Positions 1-6,610 of a DNA stretch of 27,645 nt are shown piece after piece; position 1 is the first letter of the stretch, and every line of letters starts with the position of its first letter. The notes under the pieces are model-generated. The model ran no database searches. It was not told the origin of the DNA and saw nothing but the letters and a program-made list of their open reading frames with translations. The position numbers and the translations under genes are program-made. Source of the stretch: a virus; IMG/VR virus record IMGVR_UViG_3300006026_000074, positions 1 to 27,645 of that record, one strand, 5' to 3'.

Positions 1-255
1 CGGGACGACGTGTGGACACTCCGCCTCCGGTCCGCCGTGTCAGACGGCGACGCCGCACTACTTGCCAGCGCCCGCAGGCTGTGCGAGACGGTCGTGGCGC
101 AGGCCGAGGAGATCGAGCGGCTGCGGGCCCTGTCCGTCGACTCGCTGTCGACGTGGCCGTCAATCTGGCAGTGCCCTGCGTGCGGCACGCTGCATATCGA
201 GGCGCCAGCATCGTTCAAGTGCCCGTGCGGGACGCACCGCGTGCGGAGAGCCTGA
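1..255 (+). CDS. Small zinc-ribbon protein, 5' end probably outside window
   Basis: The reading frame is open from base 1. A GTG at 10 could be a start, but no ribosome binding site is visible in the first nine bases, so the gene probably begins upstream. Counting from that GTG, residues 15-45 form a charged helical stretch of coiled-coil type, and a C-terminal CxxC...CxC cluster (C55, C58, C71, C73) looks like a metal-binding zinc ribbon. This is seen directly; the target is unknown. Small zinc ribbons are common among phage accessory proteins and may bind nucleic acid or a partner protein. It is followed after 22 bases by another small gene with a strong ribosome binding site. Confidence 0.6.
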   Translation, partial: RDDVWTLRLRSAVSDGDAALLASARRLCETVVAQAEEIERLRALSVDSLSTWPSIWQCPACGTLHIEAPASFKCPCGTHRVRRA

Positions 256-277
256 CCGGAGTGACCAAGGAGGAGCG

Positions 278-559
278 ATGACCGACCTGAGCGAACAGAT
301 GCTCGACGACTACGAGGCGCACCAGGCGCCGGAGGTTCACCTCGTGCTGGACGCCTCGCAGCGGGTAGTGGCGCCGGTGCCGCAGAAGTTGGTGGTCGGC
401 GAGGACACCTACCTGTGCCTGCTCGAGGAGGACTACCACGCCCTGAAGCAGCTTGCGGCGCGTGCGTCGGAGGCAGAGGCGGTGCTGCAGGACGAGCGGC
501 GCCGGCGCATCGAGGCAGAGGACGAGCTCGGGCGGAGGCGGGCGGAGGCGGGGGAGTGA
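278..559 (+). CDS. Hypothetical protein, 93 aa, C-terminal coiled coil
   Basis: I do not recognise this family. The ATG at 278 was chosen because AAGGAGGAG lies at 268-276 just before it. The first half is a mixed acidic segment with alternating hydrophobic residues (about 18-45). The second half (about 47-93) is rich in Glu, Arg and Ala and predicted to be one long amphipathic helix or coiled coil. Its TGA stop overlaps the GTG start of the next gene (GTGA), so the two are likely translated together. No enzymatic motif is visible. Confidence 0.6.
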   Translation: MTDLSEQMLDDYEAHQAPEVHLVLDASQRVVAPVPQKLVVGEDTYLCLLEEDYHALKQLAARASEAEAVLQDERRRRIEAEDELGRRRAEAGE

Positions 560-777
560 CCCCCGACGAGCTCGACCGCGGACGCCGAGCCGTTGCGCTG
601 GTCGGGCGGGTGGCGGTGGTCCGTCACATCCTCGGCCCGTCCGCCATCTTCGCGTTCCGGGTCGACCGCGTGTCGGCTGCCGGCGAGCGGTTCGAGGTGG
701 CGTGGGCCGGCGACAGTCCGTGGTTCGTCGTCGGAGGCAGGGACTGGGTCGGCTGGGCGGACGAGGTTTGCGACTGA
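556..777 (+). CDS. Hypothetical protein, 73 aa
   Basis: An unrecognised small protein beginning at a GTG that overlaps the stop of the preceding gene by four bases (GTGA). The start is inferred from this coupling and from strong G/C third-position bias in this frame. The sequence suggests a compact, mainly beta fold with many Val and Trp residues in the C-terminal half and no cysteine cluster or signal peptide. It ends two bases before the stop codon of the leftward DUF6321-type gene, so the two converge tail to tail with no room for an ordinary terminator. Confidence 0.55.
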   Translation: MTPDELDRGRRAVALVGRVAVVRHILGPSAIFAFRVDRVSAAGERFEVAWAGDSPWFVVGGRDWVGWADEVCD

Positions 778-778
778 C

Positions 779-1066
779 CTACCACTTCACCTTGTTCGCC
801 CAGTAGGCCGCCGACAACTTGCCCTTGTCGATGTTGGCCTTGTGGCGGGCCTTGAACGACTTGCGCCTGGCGGCGTCGGCCTTCGACTCGCTTTTCTTGG
901 CCGGCGAGCCCGACACGCCCTGCTGGCCGAACCGGATGGTCTTGACCTTGTCTCCGTCCTTGGCGACGACGACGTGCGACTTGGTGGGGTGGTTCGGCGT
1001 GCGCTTGGGCTTGTTGAAGCCGGACACTCCGACCCGCTTCAAGCGAGGGTCTTTCTTGCTGGACAT
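779..1066 (-). CDS. DUF6321-type small basic phage protein, 95 aa
   Basis: I recognise the conserved pattern of the DUF6321 family, found in many marine and freshwater phages: an N-terminal Gly-Phe-Asn-Lys-Pro-Lys-Arg-Thr-Pro motif with His-Pro-Thr-Lys (about residues 16-28), a central IRFGQQGVSGSP block, a Ser/Lys-rich stretch with RRKSFKARH, and the C-terminal AAYWANKVKW. The molecular function is unknown; the many Lys and Arg residues suggest nucleic acid contact, which is inference. The ATG at 1066 was chosen because the family begins here and a GGAGT ribosome binding site lies just upstream. The longer upstream-open frame is antisense to the next gene and was rejected. It is one of only three leftward genes. 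Confidence 0.85.
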   Translation of the reverse strand: MSSKKDPRLKRVGVSGFNKPKRTPNHPTKSHVVVAKDGDKVKTIRFGQQGVSGSPAKKSESKADAARRKSFKARHKANIDKGKLSAAYWANKVKW

Positions 1067-1101
1067 GCAGACTCCGGTGTGTTGGCGGACTGTACTCTGA
1101 A

Positions 1102-1130
1102 TTGCCGAATGCAAGGCGACGCTGTACGGT
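1102..1130 (+). promoter_or_regulatory. Candidate promoter P1 (TTGCCG-N17-TACGGT)
   Basis: In the 84-base gap between the divergent genes at 1066 and 1151, TTGCCG (1102-1107) is followed after exactly 17 bases by TACGGT (1125-1130). The same spacing is seen in the other large intergenic gaps. Predicted transcription would begin near 1137 and drive the small basic protein and terminase block. It is the least conserved copy in the spacer, sharing mainly TTGC and a CAAG at spacer positions 5-8 with the copy at 14748. Confidence 0.45.
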
Positions 1131-1150
1131 CGAAGAGGAAGGACCGCCAC

Positions 1151-1417
1151 ATGATGGACCTGGACACCGTTCTCTGCTTCACCGACGACAACGGGTGCGC
1201 CGTCAAGGCCCGCCCTACGGTCTGCCACCCCGAGTGGGCCCTGGTGTTCGGCCAGCAGGTTGCATGGCCGCTGGAGCCCGGTGCGGTCGTCTACGCTGCC
1301 CTCCCTAGTGGGAGCCGTCGCTTGGTGTTCAACGGCACCAGCCAGCCTGCCCCCCCGGCCGCCGAAGCGTCGGCCAAGAAGCGCGCGCCCCGGAAGCGGG
1401 CTGCTCGCAAGAAGTAG
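1151..1417 (+). CDS. Hypothetical protein with Lys/Arg/Ala-rich tail, 88 aa
   Basis: Family not recognised. The ATG at 1151 is preceded by AGGAAGGA (1136-1143) at good spacing; an earlier ATG at 1109 lies inside the candidate promoter and was rejected. Residues 1-62 look like a small beta domain. After a Pro/Ala linker, the last 15 or so residues are almost entirely Lys, Arg and Ala, like the disordered basic tails of small DNA-binding proteins. A DNA-binding or DNA-compacting role is possible but only inferred from charge. The stop abuts the GTG of the next gene directly (TAG then GTG), so translation is probably coupled. Confidence 0.65.
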   Translation: MMDLDTVLCFTDDNGCAVKARPTVCHPEWALVFGQQVAWPLEPGAVVYAALPSGSRRLVFNGTSQPAPPAAEASAKKRAPRKRAARKK

Positions 1418-2272
1418 GTGTCCCCGCCGCGGCCCATCTGGCGAACCCACCACGCCTTCGCGACGGAGGAGGATCGGTTCGCCTGGGAGCTCAACTGCCT
1501 CAAGGGCTGCAACCGCGGCGCCTGGACCGATGCCCGGGGGAACTGGGTGTCAGGTCAGCCGATCCCCCCCGGCGTGCAGGTCTTCCGCGACTACAGCGGC
1601 AAGCGCGCGTTCACCGCGGCTTCGGAGGAGGGGTTCATCGCCCCCCGGGTCGTCGCAGTTGTGGCCGATGAGGACGACGTCGAGTCCATCCGCGACCGCA
1701 TCAGGAACGACCAGGGCCGATGGTGCCGCGGGGTCGTTATCCACACGGCGCGGCGCAAGCGCGGGTTCATCTGGCAGGTCACGAAGGTCATGCACATCGG
1801 TGTGGTCCGGCGGTTCCTCGATGAGGAGTTCGGGCTGCCGGCGCCGAACCTGGGCATGGACCTCGACGAGTTGGTGCGCCTGAGTCGGAACAAGAACCCG
1901 GCGCACCGGCGGCGTCAGCGGCGACCCGAGCGCGTGGAGCGGTACGCAGCCTGCCAGGTCGAAGTCGAGGAGATGACCGATGAGTGGCGACGCGAATCCG
2001 AGGCGCAGGGGGCACGCGAAGAACCGCAACCGAGGGCCGAAGCCGTCGAACACGCCGAAGGACGCCAGCGAGGTCGAACGGGCAGAACTCGAGTTGACCA
2101 GCGGACGGCACCGCGACTTCCGCACGTTCGCCGAGAGCTACCTGCAGATTCAGACGAAGCGCGGGTCATTCCAGCACCTGCGCCTGAACAAGAGCCAGGA
2201 GTTCCGCGAGTGCCTGCTCGAGGAGATGGAAGAGGCTGGCGTGCCGCTCTGGGTCTGGGAGGCCAAGGCTAG
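1418..2272 (+). CDS. Hypothetical protein before terminase; 3' third overlaps terL
   Basis: A GTG start directly follows the preceding stop codon; no strong ribosome binding site is visible, so coupling is likely. Family not recognised. The first 187 codons have clear G/C third-position bias and plausible protein: a Trp/Arg-rich start, a VVAVVADEDD strand-turn, a basic CRGVVIHTARRKRG stretch, then an acidic helix. After about 1980 the bias in this frame collapses while that of the terminase frame rises, yet the frame stays open to 2272, overlapping terL by 293 bases. A one-base indel just upstream would give a normal four-base ATGA overlap, so the real end may be near 1983. Position suggests a small terminase subunit, but I see no helix-turn-helix, so I do not call it that. 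Confidence 0.6.
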   Translation: MSPPRPIWRTHHAFATEEDRFAWELNCLKGCNRGAWTDARGNWVSGQPIPPGVQVFRDYSGKRAFTAASEEGFIAPRVVAVVADEDDVESIRDRIRNDQGRWCRGVVIHTARRKRGFIWQVTKVMHIGVVRRFLDEEFGLPAPNLGMDLDELVRLSRNKNPAHRRRQRRPERVERYAACQVEVEEMTDEWRRESEAQGAREEPQPRAEAVEHAEGRQRGRTGRTRVDQRTAPRLPHVRRELPADSDEARVIPAPAPEQEPGVPRVPARGDGRGWRAALGLGGQG

Positions 2273-4004
2273 GCAGCTGGGCTGCTCGACCCACATCCAG
2301 GGCCGCATGGCCCACAGGTGCTTCACGAACCGGGACGAGTCGGCATTGATTGCCGCCCACGAGAGCGGGCCGGCAGAGGAAATCTTCAAGAAAATCAAGC
2401 TGTTCTACGACAACATGCCGTCGGGCATGAAGCCCCTGCAGAAGTACAACAACCGCGCGGAGCTCGACCTGCGCGCTCCGTCGGGTCCTTACGGGCTGCG
2501 GTCGAAGGTGTCGATCGTCACCGCCCGCAACAAGGAGTCGGCCCGAGGTGTGACGGCCCGGCACATCCACCTGTCGGAGTTGGCGTTCTACCCGGACCCC
2601 GAGGGCTTCCTGCTCGGCACGCTGCAGACGGCACCTGGTCTGCCGGGGACGATGGTCTACGTCGAGTCGACGTGCCGCGGCGCCGGTGACTACCACCACA
2701 CGCAGTACCTGGCGGCCCGAGTCTGGTGGCAGGACGAGAACGGCGACCCGGACCCGCCGCCGTGGATGAAGCTGAAACAGCGCCACCCCGGCAACCCGGA
2801 CAACAAGTTCTACGCGCTGTTCACGCCGTGGTTCCTAATGGACGAGTACCAGTCGCCGCTGCGGCTGACGGAGCAGCAGTTCAAACTGTCGTTCGACCCG
2901 CTCGAGCAGCGGCTGTGGGAGGAGTTCTCCGAGTACCTGACGCTGGAGCACCTGCAGTGGCGGCGGGAGACGATCGCGGCGAAGTGCGGCGGGAGCGTCA
3001 AGCGGTTCCAGCAGGAGTACCCGGCGACGGACGAGGAGGCATTCGCCCACACGGGCATGCTGGCCTTCGACCGGGACGGCGTCGCCCGGCAGGAGCGCAA
3101 GCACAGTTGCTACTGCTCGGTGTGCCGGCCATCGACGGGCGAGCCGAGCCCGCCGGACAACGACTGCCCGCCGCACCAGTTCTACGAGCTCTACGACGGC
3201 TCCATCTCCGACGACAGCCGCCGCCGGGTCTGGCGGCAGATGACGCCGCAGTTGGTGGAGATGTCGCCCGGGGAGGGCCGACTGTCGGTGTGGCGGCAGC
3301 CGATCCGCGGCCGCCGGTACGTCGTCTGGGCGGACGTGTCGAAGGGCGCCATCGGGTCGGACTTCGACCACGCGGTGGTGATGGACGTCGGCAACTTCGA
3401 GCAGGTCGCTGAGTGGCGCGGGCAGTTGCGGCAGGACGAGTACGCGACGGTGCTCATCCTGCTGTCGATGTTCTACAACGACGCCCTGCTGGCCGCCGAG
3501 GTGACCGGCGTGGGCGCCGGCCTGGCGGTGATGCTGGAGCAGTCGCACTACCCGTACTTGTACAAGCGCAGCACGCAGGCGAGTGGGTACGGGCGCGGGC
3601 CCCAGAGCCTGGTGACGGGCTGGAGCACCGACGCGGCGACGAAGCCGGCCATGGTCACGAACATGGACAGCGGCATCAAGCACGACGAGCTCAAGATCCG
3701 CTCGCGCATCGGCATCACCGAGATGGGCGCCTACCGGATGATGGTGCTGCACAGCCCGGACGGCGCGGAGTCCAACCGCGCGCGCTGGGGAGCGCCGAAG
3801 GGCAAGCACGACGACGCCTGCATGGCGCTGATGGGCGCGTTCCTGCTAGCGAAGTACCAGCCCGGCGCCGGCCGCAAGGGCCTCGTCCCGACGGTGCGGG
3901 ACATGGGTCGTCCGCACGACGAGTGGACGGAGGCTGACTGGAAGAAGTACGAGCGGCAGCTCAGGCGCGAGGCGCGCGCACGTTCGGGGGTGCGGCGCCA
4001 GTAG
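1980..4004 (+). CDS. terL: Terminase large subunit (packaging ATPase and nuclease), 674 aa
   Basis: This is the motor that translocates phage DNA into the prohead through the portal and cuts concatemers. The ATPase half has an adenine-binding-type Asn-Lys-Ser-Gln segment (about 69-72), a variant Walker A KARQLGCST (96-104), a Walker B-like HLSELAF segment (about residue 197) and an EST coupling motif (about residue 228). The nuclease half has an RNase H-like triad: D452 in ADVSKG, E507 in AAEVTGVG and D611/D612 in KHDDAC. The ATG at 1980 is supported by GAGGAGA at 1966-1972. The basic N-terminus (residues 4-30) is longer than usual and overlaps the previous gene. The last 44 bases overlap the 3' end of the leftward zinc-ribbon gene. 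Confidence 0.95.
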   Translation: MSGDANPRRRGHAKNRNRGPKPSNTPKDASEVERAELELTSGRHRDFRTFAESYLQIQTKRGSFQHLRLNKSQEFRECLLEEMEEAGVPLWVWEAKARQLGCSTHIQGRMAHRCFTNRDESALIAAHESGPAEEIFKKIKLFYDNMPSGMKPLQKYNNRAELDLRAPSGPYGLRSKVSIVTARNKESARGVTARHIHLSELAFYPDPEGFLLGTLQTAPGLPGTMVYVESTCRGAGDYHHTQYLAARVWWQDENGDPDPPPWMKLKQRHPGNPDNKFYALFTPWFLMDEYQSPLRLTEQQFKLSFDPLEQRLWEEFSEYLTLEHLQWRRETIAAKCGGSVKRFQQEYPATDEEAFAHTGMLAFDRDGVARQERKHSCYCSVCRPSTGEPSPPDNDCPPHQFYELYDGSISDDSRRRVWRQMTPQLVEMSPGEGRLSVWRQPIRGRRYVVWADVSKGAIGSDFDHAVVMDVGNFEQVAEWRGQLRQDEYATVLILLSMFYNDALLAAEVTGVGAGLAVMLEQSHYPYLYKRSTQASGYGRGPQSLVTGWSTDAATKPAMVTNMDSGIKHDELKIRSRIGITEMGAYRMMVLHSPDGAESNRARWGAPKGKHDDACMALMGAFLLAKYQPGAGRKGLVPTVRDMGRPHDEWTEADWKKYERQLRREARARSGVRRQ

Positions 4005-4590
4005 CGGTCGGGTAGCCGACGTAGGAGTAGCGGCCCTTCGACGGGTTGGCGAGCGGGCCGCCCTCGGCCTTCAGGCGGTAGCAGGCCTGGCGCACGGCGC
4101 TGACGGACAGGCCGGTCTTGCTGGCGATCTTCTTCGCCGACGCCGGCTCGCCGTAGAGCTCGAGCCAGGTGACGACCTGCTTCTCGGACGGCTTCTCGGG
4201 GCGCACGAGTTCGGTCAGCTTGCCGTCGACCATGATGTGCTTGACGGCGCCGGGGTTGCGGCTGCCGCCCTGGTAGTCGGACCGGCTGTCGTCGATGACG
4301 GTGCCGACGGAGTCGGTCATCCGGTCGCGCTCCTCCTTGCCGTAGTACATCTTGCCCTTCAGCCCGGGCGAGTTCGTGCGTCCGAACGTGCCCTTCGGGG
4401 TGATGTCGTGCGGCATGGAGCCGGGGCCGAACCACCGCTTCGCGCCCATCCGTCCGCAGCGCGGGCACTCGATGTCCTTGAACTGCCGAGCCCGGGACTG
4501 CTCGTACTGGTAGAGGTTCATGTACTTCTCGAGCGGGAAGGGGCGGCCGCAACCGCGCTCGTGGGCACACTGGAAGGTGTAGAGCGGCAT
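3961..4590 (-). CDS. FmdB-like zinc-ribbon and winged-helix protein, 209 aa
   Basis: The N-terminus MPLYTFQC with C8, C14 and CPRC (C42, C45) resembles the FmdB-type putative regulatory zinc ribbon. The middle is Gly/Lys-rich and low in predicted order. About residues 136-175 resemble a winged helix-turn-helix, with AKKIASKTGLSVSAVRQA as helix-turn-helix and RLKAEG following. Together they suggest a DNA-binding protein, perhaps a regulator or a packaging accessory, but the role is inferred. It lies eight bases downstream of the portal gene on the same strand and has a good ribosome binding site (GAGGAGA just upstream of the ATG at 4590), so it is probably co-transcribed with portal. Its last 44 bases overlap the terL 3' end in antisense. 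Confidence 0.75.
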   Translation of the reverse strand: MPLYTFQCAHERGCGRPFPLEKYMNLYQYEQSRARQFKDIECPRCGRMGAKRWFGPGSMPHDITPKGTFGRTNSPGLKGKMYYGKEERDRMTDSVGTVIDDSRSDYQGGSRNPGAVKHIMVDGKLTELVRPEKPSEKQVVTWLELYGEPASAKKIASKTGLSVSAVRQACYRLKAEGGPLANPSKGRYSYVGYPTATGAAPPNVRAPRA

Positions 4591-4598
4591 GTCTCTCC

Positions 4599-6503
4599 TC
4601 AGGTCAGGTTGCCGGGCGTGTTGTTCGGCCCGGCCAGGGCACCGCCCGAGGGGTCCATCCCTCGGCCGTCGATCTCGTCAGGGGCCACCTCGCCGCCGCC
4701 ACCGCCGAACCCGCTGCCGAGCAGGGAGTTCAACTGGGCCAACGGTCCGATGAGTTCGCGCTTGTCCTGGTTCCACACCTGCATGGCGCGGTCGAGGAAG
4801 TTGGCGATGACCTTCTCATCGGCGAGCCCCAGCTGCGCGAGGCCCTGCAGCGTCGGCAGCATCTGGTTGATGGTCTGCAGCAGGCCAATGAAGGCGTTCT
4901 GCTCGGCCGCGGGGTCGATGGGCTGCAGCGTGCCGGCGGCGACCTCGATGTCGTAGAAGCCCTTGATGTCTTCCGAGGAGAACTGCTCGAAGCCGTCCTC
5001 GCCGTTGGGGCCCTGGCCGGCGATGCGGATGAACCGCGGCTGGTCCCAGAACTGCCGCATCACCGAGATGTAGCGGCGCCCGACCGAGGCGACAAAGGCC
5101 TCCGTCTCAGTGCGGCGGATCCCCGCGCGCCCCGCGGACGCATCGGCGGCGATGGCGGCCTCGGTCGCCGTGGTGCCCTTCCGACCAACGCCACCGCGCT
5201 GGTAGGTGGTGACGCCGCTGATCTCGTACATCATCTGCTGGAGCATGCGCTGCACGAACGGGGTGTCGGAACTCGGCGGGGCCTCGGGCAGCAGGGCGAC
5301 CGCGGCGCGCGCATCGACGAGCCCGGGGATCGCCGCGTACGCCATGTCCTCGTCGGAGGAGAACAGCTGGTCGACAGCGCCCTCCTCATCGAGGTCGGCG
5401 GAGATGATGTACTTGCGCCGGGAGTTCAGCCGCTGGTGGCGCATGCTGTAGGCGAGGGAGTCGTTCAGCCGCTCGGCGATGGGCTCGATGGCGGCGAGGT
5501 CCGCGACCTGCGTGCTGTAGAACTCGCCGGGCACGTCGACGAACTTCAGCGTGTCGTAGGGATAGCCCTTCATCTCGAGCGGGTCGACGACGTGCCGCAG
5601 CACCTTGTGCTGGACGGTGTCGGTGGAGGCGTTCGTCAGGTAGAGCAGCCGGCGCTCCATGCCGCGCTTCGTCTTTTCCCAGTAGCGGATCTCGTAAACG
5701 AGGATGTGCTTCTGACGGCTGTCGTCGCCGCTGCGGTATCGCTCCATCTGCGTCTCGACGTGCAGGCGGGACTTGAGCTCGTAGTTGGCCTCGATGCTGC
5801 TGTCCACGCGGTAGAGCGGGTCACGCTTGATGTCGTCGAGCGGGTAGGGGATCTCTTCGCAGATCCACGGCATCTGGTTGATTTCGGTGTAGCCCTGGGG
5901 CACGAGGAACCGCTCGATGGGCACGCGAAGCAGCCGCGGGTTGTCCTGCGGGTCGCCGGCGTCCAGCAGCACACCATCGCCGACTGCCTTCTGCAGTTCG
6001 CGCTGCTGCTCGGGGGTGAGGCGGTCGGGGTCCTCGTCGATCTTCTCCGGGCCGTCGTCGAAGTCCTCGGGGGTCAGGGCTGCGCCGCCGGAGTCGTAGA
6101 CCGTCTTGCCGATCCCGACACCGAACAGCAGCGTGTCGAGGACGATCTTCTTGACGGTCTTCGTCGTGTCGGACTCGCGCCAGGCGTAGTTGACGGCGTT
6201 CTGGGTCTTGCTGGCGGAGTCGCGGTCTTCGCCGCGCCGAGGCCGCACGCGGATGGCGGGGTGCGCGTTGATGACCGACGGCAGGATGGTGTTGGCCGTC
6301 GACAGGATGAAGTTGAAGTGGATGTTCTCGCCGACTACGTCCGGATTGACGTCGATGGCGTTCTCGGGGCGGATCGCGGAGTAGGACTGGAACACCCGCT
6401 GCCAGTACGGCAGGTGGTCGGTGTCCCGCCGCTTGCGCGCGTCGTCGATGCGCCGCAGCCACATCAGGATGTCGTCGTCGGAGATGGGAATCTTGCGGCT
6501 CAT
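4599..6503 (-). CDS. Portal (head-tail connector) protein, 634 aa
   Basis: This dodecameric ring protein sits at one capsid vertex and is the channel for DNA packaging and ejection. Features typical of podovirus portals are an N-terminal helix with a YWQR motif (about 33-36), an IHFNFILSTANTILPS segment, repeated strands with Arg/Tyr clusters, and a late helical region with TTATEAAIAADASAGRAGIRR followed by a long amphipathic helix, as expected for stem and crown. The C-terminus has a GGGGG linker and a disordered Gly/Pro tail. The length fits the family. The ATG at 6503 has AAGGA upstream at good spacing; an earlier in-frame ATG at 6566 lies within the divergent control region. It is unusual that portal is transcribed opposite to terminase and capsid. 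Confidence 0.85.
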   Translation of the reverse strand: MSRKIPISDDDILMWLRRIDDARKRRDTDHLPYWQRVFQSYSAIRPENAIDVNPDVVGENIHFNFILSTANTILPSVINAHPAIRVRPRRGEDRDSASKTQNAVNYAWRESDTTKTVKKIVLDTLLFGVGIGKTVYDSGGAALTPEDFDDGPEKIDEDPDRLTPEQQRELQKAVGDGVLLDAGDPQDNPRLLRVPIERFLVPQGYTEINQMPWICEEIPYPLDDIKRDPLYRVDSSIEANYELKSRLHVETQMERYRSGDDSRQKHILVYEIRYWEKTKRGMERRLLYLTNASTDTVQHKVLRHVVDPLEMKGYPYDTLKFVDVPGEFYSTQVADLAAIEPIAERLNDSLAYSMRHQRLNSRRKYIISADLDEEGAVDQLFSSDEDMAYAAIPGLVDARAAVALLPEAPPSSDTPFVQRMLQQMMYEISGVTTYQRGGVGRKGTTATEAAIAADASAGRAGIRRTETEAFVASVGRRYISVMRQFWDQPRFIRIAGQGPNGEDGFEQFSSEDIKGFYDIEVAAGTLQPIDPAAEQNAFIGLLQTINQMLPTLQGLAQLGLADEKVIANFLDRAMQVWNQDKRELIGPLAQLNSLLGSGFGGGGGEVAPDEIDGRGMDPSGGALAGPNNTPGNLT

Positions 6504-6516
6504 CAGGCAGTCCTTG

Positions 6517-6545
6517 TTGCAAATGTCAGTTGCTGCAGGTTGCTT
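6517..6545 (+). promoter_or_regulatory. Candidate promoter P2 (TTGCAA-N17-TTGCTT)
   Basis: TTGCAA at 6517-6522 is followed after 17 bases by TTGCTT (6540-6545), which runs into TATAAA (6545-6550). Bases 6517-6531 match the copy at 23438-23452 at 14 of 15 positions (TTGCAAATGWCAGTT). It lies in the 107-base gap between the divergent portal and scaffold genes and would drive the head/tail operon. TATAAA is an alternative -10 element. Confidence 0.5.
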
Positions 6546-6548
6546 ATA

Positions 6549-6572
6549 AACGCCTCGTGACTGCAAGGCGTT
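6549..6572. repeat. 7-bp inverted repeat in the divergent portal/scaffold region
   Basis: AACGCCT (6549-6555) and AGGCGTT (6566-6572) form a perfect seven-base inverted repeat with a ten-base loop. It overlaps the TATAAA sequence and predicted start of the rightward transcript. It could be an operator for a dimeric regulator or a short hairpin at the mRNA 5' end. There is no T-tract, so it is not a convincing terminator. Confidence 0.45.
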
Positions 6573-6610
6573 GTTTCACAATGTCACGGCAGCACGACTT
6601 GGAGGATTCG

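Noticed and set aside
779-1453. Longer 224-codon version of the DUF6321-type gene
   Set aside because: The extra N-terminus is antisense to the coding region at 1151-1417 and has shadow composition; the family starts at the ATG at 1066.
1418-1980. Small terminase subunit
   Set aside because: Position before terL is right, but I see no helix-turn-helix and no family pattern, so it is left as hypothetical.
6516-6531. Attachment (att) site shared with 23437-23452
   Set aside because: The two near-identical 15-mers lie within the phage genes, both at operon starts, with no integrase in view. A promoter element explains position and spacing better.
5436-6560. Rightward frame of 374 codons opposite portal
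   Set aside because: Val/Asp/Gly-rich shadow reading of the portal gene. Portal on the minus strand has recognisable features and a ribosome binding site.
6549-6572. Rho-independent terminator at the divergent region
   Set aside because: The hairpin has only seven pairs, no T-tract in either direction, and lies upstream of both genes, where a terminator would make little sense.
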